The translations under genes were made by a program, and so were the position numbers. A DNA stretch of 64,000 nt from CBDUEF01 sp018063485 (GTDB lineage: Bacteria > Pseudomonadota > Alphaproteobacteria > Rhodobacterales > Rhodobacteraceae). Each line of letters starts with the position of its first letter. The first letter of the stretch is position 1. The stretch is from positions 22,707 to 86,706 of the forward strand of contig JBAOID010000011.1 in NCBI GenBank assembly GCA_037045435.1. The letters run 5' to 3'. Under the pieces are notes generated by a model. It worked only from the letters and a program-made list of their open reading frames with translations. It did not search any database and was not told the origin of the DNA. Below are positions 27,669 to 36,903 of the stretch, one piece after another.

Positions 27669-29049
27669 TTACGCGATCAGCTGATTCTCTCCAAGCCCCG
27701 CCTGTGTTGTTGCAAGCAGGTCACTGCTGGACCAAATGACTTCGACAATTGCCCCACACCGGCTTGGCCGTTCGTTCTCTGACAGGAATGGATCGGCGGC
27801 ATTGGCAAAGGAAAGCTCCGCGCCCGTGCGTTCCAGCAATGTCTTGGCTATGAAAAGACCAAGACCCATACCTTCATATTCCGGGCGCTCTTGCGTGGGA
27901 ACCTCGGCCCGGCGAGATCGAACAAAGGGATCACCAATCCTGCCGATCACCTGAGCCGGAAACCCGTTGCCATCGTCGATGATTCTTAAGACCAGCCGGG
28001 ACTCTGGACCAATCGGCATCAATCCAGACAGTGCTGCGGGAGAAATCCACGGCGTTTTGCACCAGATTTCGCAGGCCATGGATCAACTCTGGCCGGCGCC
28101 GGATGTTCGGTTCACGCAAGTCGGCTTGAAGCGCTATATCAATGATGACCGCTTTTCCGCGCTCCAAATGGGGTTCTGCGGCTTCGCGCAAAATCGCACT
28201 GAGGGGTGCATTGCGAAGATGCAAATCGTCTTTCCCGGCCTTGCCCATCGAGCGCAGGATGTCGCGACAACGATCTGCCTGATCGCGGATCAGCCGGGCG
28301 TCTTCAAGCATTTCAGGGTGATCGGCCAGCTCGTCGATCATTTCACTGCTGACCAACTTGATGGTGGCCAAAGGCGTGCCAAGCTCATGTGCGGCTGCCG
28401 CGACGACACCGCCAAGGTCGGTCAGCTTCTGTTCTCGGGCCAACGCCATTTGCGTGGCGAGCAGGGCGTCGGACATGGATCTCATTTCGGTGCCGATACG
28501 GCGGGAATAGAGGCCAAGGAAGACCACCCCGATTACCAGTGACAGCCAGAAACCAAACTCAAACAGACCGGGCAGCAAAAACTCCCGGCCATCCGCATAG
28601 CGCAACGGGATGTTGATAACAGCGATCACACTGACAAACAGAATAGCGCTGGCCCCCAGGATCAAAGTGGGCCGCAAGGCGAGTGCCGAAGCGGATATCG
28701 TTACCGGAGTAAGAACCAGCAAAGCAAATGGATTGGCCAAACCGCCGGTCAGAAACAAGAGGAAGCTGAGCTGGGCCAGATCAAATAACAATGCGGCCAG
28801 CGCCTGATCTTCCGAAAGCAGCCGGTTTTGGGGAAAAATGCTGATCGAAACGATATTGGCGATAATCGCGGCTCCGATTGTCAAAAAGCACCAACCAAGC
28901 GGAAGTTGGATCGCGTAAATCTGTGCTGCGGCAAGAATCGCTGTCAATTGGCCGAAGATCGCCAACCAGCGTAACAGTACCAGGGTGCGAAGCCGAAGCC
29001 AGCCGCTTCCCTTGCGGGTAAAAAGGGTGTCTGCGGCAAAGCGTTGCAT
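27669..29049 (-). CDS. regB: Redox sensor histidine kinase RegB/PrrB (frame broken by +1 near 28005)
   Basis: Membrane sensor kinase of the global RegBA (PrrBA) redox system. Six hydrophobic segments fill residues 20-190, including the quinone-binding heptapeptide region TGGLANPFALL. The H-box is AAAHELGTPLATIKL, and the redox-active Cys lies in QADRCRDILRSMGK. The N-box LRNLVQNAVDFS and G-box DDGNGFP lie on either side of an extra A near 28005. Removing it gives 459 aa, as in Rhodobacter. It is divergent from senC and regA, the classical arrangement. Confidence 0.93.
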
Positions 29050-29131
29050 GGATCTGGCCTGTTAAAGATACATTGCAATTGATAAGGACAGCATCCTGAG
29101 GGATCAATGATCAAGATGAAAAGGGCTTGAG

Positions 29132-29746
29132 ATGGTGAAGGTCTATGCAGGAATGGCGGCAGCAGCCATCGGGGCGCTTTTGGGTGGTACAGCCTGGTAT
29201 ATCAACGCCCAGCGCCATGCCGACATATATGCCGATTGTCGCGGCGGCACCGTTGGTGGCGGCGAGATTGGCGGGCCGTTTACACTTGTAAATGGTGAGG
29301 GCGTCACTGTGACCGACAAGGATGTGATCACCAAGCCTTCGTTGGTGTACTTTGGCTATACCTTTTGCCCGGATGTGTGTCCGCTTGATAACGCCAGAAA
29401 CGCCGAGGCGGTTGATATTCTTGAAGAAAGCGGCCTTGAAGTAACCCCGGTCTTCATTTCGATCGACCCCGAGCGTGACACGCCGCAGGTGGTTCGCGAA
29501 TTCGCCGGGAATCTGCATCCCAAGATGATCGGCTTGACCGGAACACCAGAGCAGGTTCAGGCCGCCTCAAAGGCCTACAAGACCTATTACAAGAAACATG
29601 ATGACGGTGGTGAGTTCTATCTGATGGACCATTCAACCTTTACCTATCTGGTTGATCCGAAAAAAGGCTTCCTCGATTTCTTCAAACGCGAAGACACGCC
29701 GGATCAGATGGCCAAACGCGTGGCCTGCTATATGAGCAAAGGTTAG
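29132..29746 (+). CDS. senC: SCO1/SenC (PrrC) copper chaperone for cytochrome oxidase
   Basis: Thioredoxin-fold copper-binding protein required for CuA/CuB loading of cytochrome oxidase and linked to redox signalling through RegB. 204 aa with an N-terminal membrane anchor (VYAGMAAAAIGALLGGTAWYI), the CxxxC copper site GYTFCPDVCPLD and the conserved distal His in LMDHSTFTYLV. Lies between regB and regA as in other Rhodobacteraceae, 69 nt before regA. Confidence 0.93.
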   Translation: MVKVYAGMAAAAIGALLGGTAWYINAQRHADIYADCRGGTVGGGEIGGPFTLVNGEGVTVTDKDVITKPSLVYFGYTFCPDVCPLDNARNAEAVDILEESGLEVTPVFISIDPERDTPQVVREFAGNLHPKMIGLTGTPEQVQAASKAYKTYYKKHDDGGEFYLMDHSTFTYLVDPKKGFLDFFKREDTPDQMAKRVACYMSKG

Positions 29747-29815
29747 CGGCAGATTTGACGATTCCCTTGGATCGGCTTAGGTAGTCTGAAATCAGTTGAT
29801 GAAGTGGGGAATGGA

Positions 29816-30370
29816 ATGTCGGAAGAGATTGGTCTGGAGTTGGGGGCCGACCGAACCCTTCTTTTGGTTGACGATGATGAACCCTTTGTAAAACGTTTGG
29901 CCAAGGCGATGGAAAAGCGCGGCTTTTTGCCGGAAACCGCAGGAAGTGTGGCGGCGGGCAAGGCAATGGCGCTAAGCCGTCCTCCAGCCTATGCCGTGGT
30001 TGATTTGCGTCTTGAGGATGGCAACGGACTTGATGTTGTTGAGATCCTGCGGGAACGCCGGCCAGATTGCCGCGTGATCGTTCTTACCGGGTATGGGGCG
30101 ATTGCCACAGCGGTTGCGGCCGTGAAAATAGGGGCGATTGACTACCTGTCAAAGCCGGCAGATGCCAATGATGTAACGAATGCGCTATTGGCAACCGGTG
30201 AGACGCTGCCCAAGCCGTCAGAAAACCCGATGTCGGCGGATCGGGTGCGGTGGGAGCATATTCAGCGGGTTTATGAAATGTGCGACCGCAATGTCTCAGA
30301 AACCGCGCGCCGGTTGTCGATGCACCGGCGCACGTTGCAGCGGATCTTGGCCAAGCGAAGCCCGCGCTAG
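29816..30370 (+). CDS. regA: Redox response regulator RegA/PrrA
   Basis: Response regulator of the RegBA system, controlling photosynthesis, respiration, nitrogen and carbon fixation genes in relatives. 184 aa: receiver with acidic DDDE near residue 22, phosphoacceptor Asp in VVDLRLEDGNG, Thr/Ser in VLTGYG and Lys in LSKPADA; then a short linker and Fis-type helix-turn-helix (NVSETARRLSMHRRTLQRILAK). First ATG at 29816; a GTG 12 nt upstream is also possible. It is intact. Confidence 0.95.
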   Translation: MSEEIGLELGADRTLLLVDDDEPFVKRLAKAMEKRGFLPETAGSVAAGKAMALSRPPAYAVVDLRLEDGNGLDVVEILRERRPDCRVIVLTGYGAIATAVAAVKIGAIDYLSKPADANDVTNALLATGETLPKPSENPMSADRVRWEHIQRVYEMCDRNVSETARRLSMHRRTLQRILAKRSPR

Positions 30371-30387
30371 GGCAGTCCCGAAAGGGC

Positions 30388-31310
30388 CTACCAGTCAAAC
30401 GCCGATGTTACCTGTCGCCGCCCCAAAGTCATGGCGTCAGCAACCAGAACCATGGGCGAAAGATCCACATCGCTTTTCCCGCCGCGAACCAGTTCGGCCA
30501 TTCTGGCGTAAAGCGCGGGGTATTCTCCCAAGATGCTGTTGGTGCCGACTACTTCGATCCCGTCGATCTCCAGGCGGTTGCCACCCATGCGCAGCGCGAG
30601 CTTGCCTTGATCGGTTGCAACCTCGATATCCCAGGTCTGCGGCCCCTCTTGTCGCCAATCAAACTCGGCCGTCACGGCATTGGAAAAACGGATATTGGCG
30701 GCAATGGGGGTTTGCCGGTTGGCTGGAAAGATCAGATCGGCCGCGGTGACACGCACAGGATCGGGCAGGATTTCGGTCAGGATCGAAAGCGCATTGATGC
30801 CCGGATCGAATACCCCCATGCCACCCGGCTCAAACACCCAATCCTGGCCCGGATGCCATTTCCTCACGTCTTCGCGCCATCTGATATGCGCCCGTTGCAC
30901 CTGTTTGTCCGCCAACCACGCCTTTGCCAGAGCAACGGCCTGCGCCATCCGGCTGTGCCATGTGGCGAAAAGACGTGACCCCGGCGATCTGTGCGGCAGA
31001 CTGCAAGACATGAACCTCGGCCAAGCGTCGCGCCGGGGGGCTTTTCCAGCATCACATGCCGTCCCGCCTGCAGCGCGGCCACAGCATAGTCAAACCGCGG
31101 CATCGGCGGCAGGCAAAGTGAAACCACCGCAATTTCGGGCCGTGCCGCCAACATTGCGCCGAAATCAGTAAAGCTCTCGATGCCCCCGACGGCGCCCTGA
31201 GCGGGAAACCGTGGCGGCCAAGCTCCCAGTCTGCTGAGGCGGCAATGGCGGGAACGTGCTGATCTCAGCGCGATTTTACCGATGCCGACAAGAGCGATCT
31301 TGATCGGCAT
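30388..31310 (-). CDS. Gfo/Idh/MocA sugar 1-dehydrogenase, galactose/arabinose type (frame broken by five +1)
   Basis: NAD(P)-dependent dehydrogenase of the Gfo/Idh/MocA family, resembling D-galactose/L-arabinose 1-dehydrogenase. N-terminus IKIALVGIGKIA is the Rossmann loop, HVMLEKPPGATL contains the EKP catalytic-Lys motif, and the C-terminal half from ATWHSRMAQAV is intact. Extra bases near 31265, 31220, 31197, 31023 and 30973 scatter the first half over three frames; removing all five gives 305 aa. The ATG at 31310 overlaps the dehydratase TGA, so the two form a sugar-acid operon. Confidence 0.8.
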
Positions 31311-33057
31311 CAATGTGATATCCCGACCAACCGGCGCTCCCCGGCCACCCTTGAGGAAATCAAGATCGGCCCCGGTATCCGCACCCTCCACATGGGCTTG
31401 GTGCAGCCACGCATAACCGCGATTGGGCCTGCACATGCGAAGGCTTCCATTTGGCGAGGCGTGCAGCCATTTCCTGCATCGGAAATATCCAGATGCAGGC
31501 GGCGGTTCGGCACGTCAAGCTCGATGAAATCGCCGTTCTGCACGATTGCCAGAGGCCCACCCGCCGCAGCCTCGGGCGAGGTATGCAGGCAAACGGTGCC
31601 ATAAGCAGTGCCTGACATCCGTGCATCTGAAATGCGCACCATATCGGTAATGCCTTTGCGCAGAACCTTGGGCGGCAGGCCCATGTTGCCAACCTCGGCC
31701 ATGCCGGGATAGCCCTTGGGGCCACAGTTTTTCAACACCATCACGCAGGTTTCATCAATATCGAGGGCCTCATCGTCGATCTTGGCCTTGTAGTCGTCGA
31801 TGTCCTCAAACACCACGGCGCGGCCCCGATGGACCATAAGAGCAGGAGTGGCGGCCGAGGGTTTCAGCACCGCACCTTTCGGGGCAAGATTGCCCTTCAG
31901 CACCACCACGCCGCCCGATTTCGCCAGCGCCTTTTCGGTCGGGCAGAATCACATCGGGATTGTGGTTCACCACATCCTTGACCTGCTCCCACATTGATTT
32001 GCCCGAAACCGTCAGCGCGTCCTTGTGCAGCAGCCCGGCCTCGCCCAGCCGCTGAATGACCACAGGCAGGCCGCCAGCATAAAAGAATTCCTCCATCAGA
32101 TACTTGCCCGAGGGCATCAGGTTCACGATCGTAGGCACGTCGCGCCCGCAACGATCCCAATCTTCAAGCGTCAGATCAATACCCAGACGCCCGGCGATGG
32201 CCAACAGATGGATCACGGCATTGGTTGAGCCACCAATCGCCGCATTGGTGCGGATCGCGTTTTCAAAGGCGGGTTTTGTCATCACATCCGACGGTTTCAG
32301 ATCATCCTTGACCATCTGCACGATACGACGACCGGTCATTTGCGCCATAACCCTGCGGCGGCTGTCTACGGCAGGGATAGCCGCATTTCCTGACAGTGCC
32401 ATCCCCAGGGCCTCGGCCATGCTGGCCATGGTGCTTGCGGTGCCCATGGTATTGCACGAACCGGGGCTGCGCGACATGCTGGTTTCTGCTTCGGCGAATT
32501 CTTCCTGAGTCATGGTTCCGGCCTTCACCGCCTCGGAGAACTTCCAGATATGGGTGCCGGATCCAACCCGTTCGTTCTTGTAATAACCGTTGAGCATCGG
32601 GCCACCCGTCACCACGATCGAAGGCAGGTCGGTAGACGCGGCGGCCATCAGCAGGCTGGGCGTGGTTTTGTCACAGCCTACCATCAGCACACAGCCGTCC
32701 ATCGGCTGCCCGCGTATCGCCTCCTCCACCGCCATCGCAGCGAGGTTTCGAAACATCATGGCGGTGGGCCGGAACGCCGATTCGCTGGCACTGAACACCG
32801 GCACTTCGACAGGAAAACCACCCGCCTCATAGATTCCGTTTTTTACGCGCTGGGCCAGATCATTCAGATGGGCGTTGCAAGGCGTAAGTTCCGACCAGGT
32901 GTTCAGAATGCCGATCACCGGGTCGGCCATCGAACAGATCGTGCGGAAAACCCTGATTCTTCATCCATCCGCGGTGATAAATCTGATCACGGCCGTTGCC
33001 GCCGAACCATTCCTGAGAGCGAAGTCTGCGGGGCCAGGCTGCGGGTTTGAAGGTCAT
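31310..33057 (-). CDS. IlvD/Edd-family sugar-acid dehydratase, L-arabonate type (frame broken by five +1)
   Basis: Fe-S dehydratase resembling L-arabinonate dehydratase of the non-phosphorylative arabinose pathway. N-terminal QEWFGGNGRDQIYHRGWMK; cluster Cys are in SELTPCNAH, MVGCDKTTP and RSPGSCNTMG; C-terminal half has SDARMSGTAYGTV. Extra bases near 32920, 31940, 31474, 31420 and 31320 break it. Correcting them restores the family C-terminus RDSH and 580 aa. Galactonate or related aldonates are alternative substrates. Divergent from a LysR gene that probably controls it. Confidence 0.82.
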
Positions 33058-33158
33058 GGCATCCTCGGGGGTTGGGAGATGATGTGTTGCTGGACTCTTG
33101 CAAGGATCACTCATTACTGTCAAATATCGAAAATCAGCCGAAGCATGACAAAACCGAT

Positions 33159-34103
33159 ATGAGTAACTCATATGACTTGGAGTTCGTGGGTCTGAAACTG
33201 ATCCATTTGCGCCTGATTGCTGCACTCAAACAGTCGGGGCAACTTGGGCTTGCGGCGGCGCATCTGGGGCTGGCGCAACCGGCGGCCACACGTTTGCTGG
33301 GCGAAATCGAGCGCGTAATCGGTTTTCAGGTGCGGGAACGTCTTGGGCGAGGCTTGCGTTTGACCGAGGCAGGCGAGGCCTTGGCGCGTCGGGCCGAGCG
33401 GGTGTTGCACGAATTGCGCGATGCGGCGCGTGAGATCAGTGAATTGGGCGACGGGGCGCGGGGTCACGTCAGGATCGGATCTGTTACCGGCCCGGCATTA
33501 ACCCATGTTCTGCCTGCGATTCGCCAACTGCGCCGGGATCAATCGCGCATTTCTGTCGAGGTGGTTGTTTCCTCATCCGACGATCTTTGCCGACAGCTCA
33601 TGGATGGCCGTCTGGATTTCATTATCGGACGGGTGAATGATCCAAGATTGCAGGCGTTGTTGGATTTTCAGCCTATCGGAGTAGAGCCCCTGGCCCTTCT
33701 GGCGCGCAACAAACATCCCCTCAAAGACATGCCAGCCCCGAAACTGGCGGATGCATTGGCCTATGACTGGATCTTGCCCGAGAATGACAAATTGTTGACC
33801 CGAACGGTGTTGGGGCATTTGACAAAATTGGGATTCCCCGAGCCGAGGCGGCAGGTTTCAACCTCGTCTTTCCTGTTCACCCTGGCCGTTTTGAAAGAGA
33901 CCGACGCGATTGCGCCCCTTGCCCTATCCGTTGCGCAAAGCTTCTCGGACGAGGGCGTTACCCCGTTGGAGGTTGGTTTTACGCTGTCGGTGGAAAGCTA
34001 TGGGCTGATCCATCGCCGAGGTTCCGCGCTGACACCATCCGCCAAGAGGGTGACAGAACTGGTGAATGCGGCTGCCCTGGAAAATCCATTGGTGACAAAA
34101 TGA
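33159..34103 (+). CDS. LysR-family transcriptional regulator of the sugar-acid operon
   Basis: 314-aa LTTR. The N-terminal winged HTH spans residues 12-70 (LRLIAALKQSGQLGLAAAHLGLAQPAATRLLGEIE), followed by the linker and a periplasmic-binding-like effector domain (VRIGSVTGPALTHVLPAIRQL onward). The start ATG 33159 lies 101 nt from the divergent dehydratase start, so the shared intergenic region likely holds its operator. A sugar or sugar acid is the expected effector. It is intact. Confidence 0.9.
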   Translation: MSNSYDLEFVGLKLIHLRLIAALKQSGQLGLAAAHLGLAQPAATRLLGEIERVIGFQVRERLGRGLRLTEAGEALARRAERVLHELRDAAREISELGDGARGHVRIGSVTGPALTHVLPAIRQLRRDQSRISVEVVVSSSDDLCRQLMDGRLDFIIGRVNDPRLQALLDFQPIGVEPLALLARNKHPLKDMPAPKLADALAYDWILPENDKLLTRTVLGHLTKLGFPEPRRQVSTSSFLFTLAVLKETDAIAPLALSVAQSFSDEGVTPLEVGFTLSVESYGLIHRRGSALTPSAKRVTELVNAAALENPLVTK

Positions 34104-34108
34104 CAAAA

Positions 34109-34130
34109 GACGGCAGATTGCTCTGCCGTC
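34109..34130 (-). terminator. Terminator hairpin between LysR gene and small protein gene
   Basis: GACGGCAGA-loop-TCTGCCGTC forms a perfect 9-bp stem with a 4-nt loop. On the minus strand it is followed by TTTTGTC, fitting a terminator for the small protein gene; on the plus strand it could also stop the LysR transcript, though no T run follows. Confidence 0.7.
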
Positions 34131-34138
34131 CTGTCAAA

Positions 34139-34156
34139 TCTGATCAATTGATCAGA
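34139..34156. repeat. Perfect 18-bp palindrome TCTGATCAATTGATCAGA
   Basis: A perfect self-complementary sequence with no spacer, 3 nt beyond the stop of the small protein gene and 8 nt before the terminator stem. It may add a second RNA hairpin to the terminator or be a protein-binding site. It contains two GATC sites. Confidence 0.7.
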
Positions 34157-34159
34157 TAA

Positions 34160-34360
34160 TTATTCTACCGAAGTGCCGTTGTTCGACGACACAGCTGCAG
34201 CAACCAAGAGCAGGAGCAACAGCGGAACAATGACGCCGCCAGCCGACGACGAAGTCGCAGCTTTGACGACTGCCGGCTCCATAACGGGCTCAGCCATACC
34301 GCCAGCGAAAGCCGACGAACCGATAACAGCCATAACAGCTGCGAGTGCAAGTTTCTTCAT
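34160..34360 (-). CDS. Small exported Ala/Ser-rich protein with C-terminal membrane helix
   Basis: 66 aa. A clear Sec signal peptide (MKKLALAAVMAVIGSSAFA) is followed by a short acidic/proline linker, then a hydrophobic helix (VIVPLLLLLLVAAAV) and a polar tail ending NNGTSVE. Small proteins of this pattern recur in Rhodobacterales; I know of no function. A strong RBS (TGGAGG) precedes the ATG, and a terminator follows, so it is probably an independently and well expressed gene. Confidence 0.75.
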   Translation of the reverse strand: MKKLALAAVMAVIGSSAFAGGMAEPVMEPAVVKAATSSSAGGVIVPLLLLLLVAAAVSSNNGTSVE

Positions 34361-34509
34361 AGTAACCTCCAGTTATTGCATAGCGCCTAATTTCGCAGAG
34401 GCGGCGGTATGCACCCAAGACTAAATCCTCGTATTTCACCTCTAATCACCTTGCAACTCGCTTTGCAATCAGCAGTTTGCGCGAAACCAAGGCGAACCGA
34501 TGGATGTCG

Positions 34510-35100
34510 TCAAATTAGCAACACTTGAGTGCCCACTTTGGCAAAGCCGAACAGCTCCAGGATATGTTCATTATAAAGCCCGATACAGCCGTCGGACGAT
34601 TGCCGCCCGATCTTGCGGGTATCATGGGTGCCGTGGATTTTATAGGCCTGCCAGCCAAGATAGAGCGCGCGAATCCCAAGAGGGTTCTTCGGGTCACCGC
34701 CGGGCACGATCTCTGGCCAGTCGGGGAAACGCTCACGCATCGAGGCTGTGGGACGCCATGGCGGATTGACCACCTTTTGGATCACCTCGGTGCGGCCGCG
34801 ACGGGTCAAGTCTTCTGAAATCGGCACTGATGTTGGATATAGCCGATAGACGCTTTGATCTTCCGACCAGAAATGCAGAGCGCGGGAGGTGATATCACAC
34901 AAGATTGCGCCGTTTCGGGTATTTTCGAAATGATCCTGCCAATCCAGCATTCGGAAACTGGAGAAGTTGTTCTTCGGTGCTGGCTTTTCCGCCACCAGAC
35001 CATCAATTTCTTGTGCCGCAACCAGTGACGGGGCGAGGCCGGCAACCATCAATGCTGGAGCAGCAAGCAACAGATTGCGGCGCGACAAGGTGGGTTCCAT
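34510..35100 (-). CDS. L,D-transpeptidase (YkuD/ErfK), Tat- or Sec-exported
   Basis: 196 aa. N-terminal MEPTLSRRNLLLAAPALMVAGLAP has SRRN, similar to a Tat signal. The YkuD domain covers residues 60-196, with the catalytic signature KIHGTHDTRKIG ... SSDGCIGLYN: His, the Ser-x-Gly-Cys motif and nucleophile Cys are all present. It forms 3-3 crosslinks or attaches lipoproteins to peptidoglycan. Start 35100 is preferred over 35112 because GGAGAAG precedes it at good spacing. Divergent from the CAP-domain gene. Confidence 0.9.
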   Translation of the reverse strand: MEPTLSRRNLLLAAPALMVAGLAPSLVAAQEIDGLVAEKPAPKNNFSSFRMLDWQDHFENTRNGAILCDITSRALHFWSEDQSVYRLYPTSVPISEDLTRRGRTEVIQKVVNPPWRPTASMRERFPDWPEIVPGGDPKNPLGIRALYLGWQAYKIHGTHDTRKIGRQSSDGCIGLYNEHILELFGFAKVGTQVLLI

Positions 35101-35444
35101 ATTCTTCTCCATTCACTACGTCAGTTCCGTATCGAGTACCAATCATCTGGACCGAAGCCCAATCAAAGCGGTGTTACTGCACCTGCTCAAAACGGGTTTG
35201 CCAGGGAGCCTTTACAGGTCTTGTCAGGTAGCGAGAGCTTTGCCAATTTTCAGTGCCGACCTGACGTCGGTCTTTTCAGGCCGCCGGATAGCATGGAACT
35301 GTGTTTTCCGCCAGTCTTGATAAGTTTTCTCGGCGCAGTTGCGCAGAGTTTACCAGAATTTACCGAGTTGGATTTGAACTTGGTGAGCATTTCGTTATGA
35401 CAGGCCTACGCAGACGGTTGCGGTGAGGTTGGGTGGGAAGACTG
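35101..35444. other. Intergenic region with divergent promoters
   Basis: 344 bp between the L,D-transpeptidase and CAP-domain genes. No credible reading frame, RNA gene or strong repeat is visible. A weak hairpin CCGAC-CTGAC-GTCGG followed by TCTTTT lies at 35256-35276, and short repeats of TTTACC occur near 35350. The promoters of both flanking genes must be here. Confidence 0.5.
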
Positions 35445-35948
35445 ATGGATAGACGGACAGTTCTGGCAACGGGCGGCGCATCGCTGCTTTTGGCGGCATG
35501 CGTGTCGGGCGGCACAACCGGAGCGGTTCAGGGCCCGAAAGTCTATAAGATCACGCCAAAACTGGCGCAAGAGATCCCGTTCCGGTTGCTGGATTCGGTG
35601 AACTCATTGCGGGCAGCCAAGGGCGCTCAGCCGCTGACGTTCAATGCTGCGCTGAATGCGGCGTGTTTGACCCATTCGCGCGATATGTCGGTTCAGAACC
35701 GCCCCTGGCATTTTGGATCGGACGGATCTTCACCCTTGGTGCGGGTGCAGCGCGTGAACTATCAGGGTAAACTTCTTGGCGAGTTGATCTCGGAGACCTA
35801 CCAGACCGAATTGGAAACGCTGTCTGCCTGGATGGCCGAAGCCAGCACGCGCGATGTCTTGCTGGATGCGCGTGCAAATCAGTTGGGATTCGCCTGGTTT
35901 CAGGAGCCGTCCGGCAAGATTTGGTGGACCCTGCTCACGGGCGGCTGA
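35445..35948 (+). CDS. CAP/SCP-domain lipoprotein
   Basis: 167 aa. The N-terminus MDRRTVLATGGASLLLAACVSGG is a lipoprotein signal with lipobox LAAC. The CAP domain has the conserved LLDSVNSLRAAKGAQPLTFNA and SRDMSVQNRPWHFGSDGSSPLVRVQ with the motif His, and LISETYQTELE. Bacterial CAP proteins of this type are secreted and mostly uncharacterised. Start ATG 35445, since 35433 is a GTG. It shares a bidirectional-looking terminator with the convergent L,D-transpeptidase gene. Confidence 0.85.
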   Translation: MDRRTVLATGGASLLLAACVSGGTTGAVQGPKVYKITPKLAQEIPFRLLDSVNSLRAAKGAQPLTFNAALNAACLTHSRDMSVQNRPWHFGSDGSSPLVRVQRVNYQGKLLGELISETYQTELETLSAWMAEASTRDVLLDARANQLGFAWFQEPSGKIWWTLLTGG

Positions 35949-35975
35949 AAGCTCCGTCCGGTTTGAAAGTGCGAG

Positions 35976-35996
35976 AAAGGGCGATCCGCCTTTTCT
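35976..35996 (+). terminator. Terminator between CAP-domain and L,D-transpeptidase genes
   Basis: AAAGGGCG-ATC-CGCCTTTT makes a short stem (one G-T pair) and runs into TTTTCTT. It is placed between convergent genes, ending at the stop of the minus-strand gene, so it may serve both. Confidence 0.55.
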
Positions 35997-36488
35997 TCAG
36001 GGCAAGATGTAGATCGGCGTTCCTGGTGTGACCATTGCGTAGACGTCTTCAATCTGCCGATCGGTCACAGCGATGCAACCAGCCGTCCAGTCCTTGCGCC
36101 CGACTTTCTTCTTTGGCCCGCCATAAATCATGATGTCTCCACCGGGCTGCTTGCCATTTGCCTTTGCAAAAGCGCGGTCATCGTCATTCGGATAGCTTAC
36201 TCCCAATGACAGGTGATAGGTCGAGGTCGGGTTTCGATGGCTGATGAAATAGGTGCCCTCCGGCGTTTTGCCGTCACCTTCGAACTGTTTGTGACCAACC
36301 GGCACACCGCCCAAGGCAATCTTGTAGGTTTTCAAAACCTTGCCTTCGTGCAGCAGGTACATTTTACGATCCGCCTTATGCACCTGGATCGACGTGACCT
36401 TGGGTCCGTTATAGTTGCGAAATTTGGATGAACAGGCCGCAAGACTCAGCCCAAGCAAGAGAATTATCACAAGTTTCAGAACACGCAT
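35997..36488 (-). CDS. YkuD-fold lipoprotein, possible catalytically altered L,D-transpeptidase
   Basis: 163 aa. Signal MRVLKLVIILLLGLSLAACSS has lipobox LAAC. The YkuD domain shows IQVHKADRKMYLL, DGKTPEGTYFISHRNP and the C-terminal KDWTAGCIAVTD with the candidate nucleophile Cys. However the upstream conserved His of the IxIHG strand is Tyr here (IMIYGGP, codon TAT). One base change would restore His, so this may be a real substitution or a sequence error. Start at 36488 fits the signal peptide; an ATG at 36521 would extend it. Confidence 0.85.
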   Translation of the reverse strand: MRVLKLVIILLLGLSLAACSSKFRNYNGPKVTSIQVHKADRKMYLLHEGKVLKTYKIALGGVPVGHKQFEGDGKTPEGTYFISHRNPTSTYHLSLGVSYPNDDDRAFAKANGKQPGGDIMIYGGPKKKVGRKDWTAGCIAVTDRQIEDVYAMVTPGTPIYILP

Positions 36489-36903
36489 CTGCTCAACCTC
36501 GTAGCCTTTTTTGCAGCGCATAGCCCAAAATTGCCACCCTGCCTAGGGTCAACGCCCCCACACCGCTGTCACGATGACGACAGAATTCGAGAGTAAACAG
36601 ATTTAGTCCTGTAGTTTCAATTCGATAGCGCCCCATGCTGCCGGCTGCATCGCATCTGATCTTGCTTGCGTGGCATGACTCTACACAGCAAACTCATATC
36701 GAAGCCGCGCTGGATAGGTGGCGATCTTGAGGTTGCGCCATGCCCCGGCTTTAATCTAGCCCGTTTTGGACAACCCCCCTCGCGTCTGGATTTCTCGGCT
36801 GGAATGGGAGTATTGCTCTTGCTGACTCACGCACACCAGAGCCAGCAAGAGCAGCAAATCCACAAGCCGCCAAGGATCTCTCAGGAATTGACCAGATCAA
36901 CGC
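36489..36903. other. Intergenic region between L,D-transpeptidase and luxI
   Basis: 415 bp with no convincing gene, RNA or repeat. It contains the upstream region of the minus-strand L,D-transpeptidase gene and the 3' flank of luxI. I see no clear terminator stem for luxI. Confidence 0.5.

Noticed and set aside
34139..34156. Fnr box based on TGATCAATTGATCA
   Set aside because: It lies downstream of a gene end, next to a terminator, and lacks the TTGAT-N4-ATCAA spacing.
35256..35276. Terminator CCGAC-CTGAC-GTCGG-TCTTTT
   Set aside because: Short stem with no gene ending in front of it on the plus strand; mentioned only within the intergenic entry.
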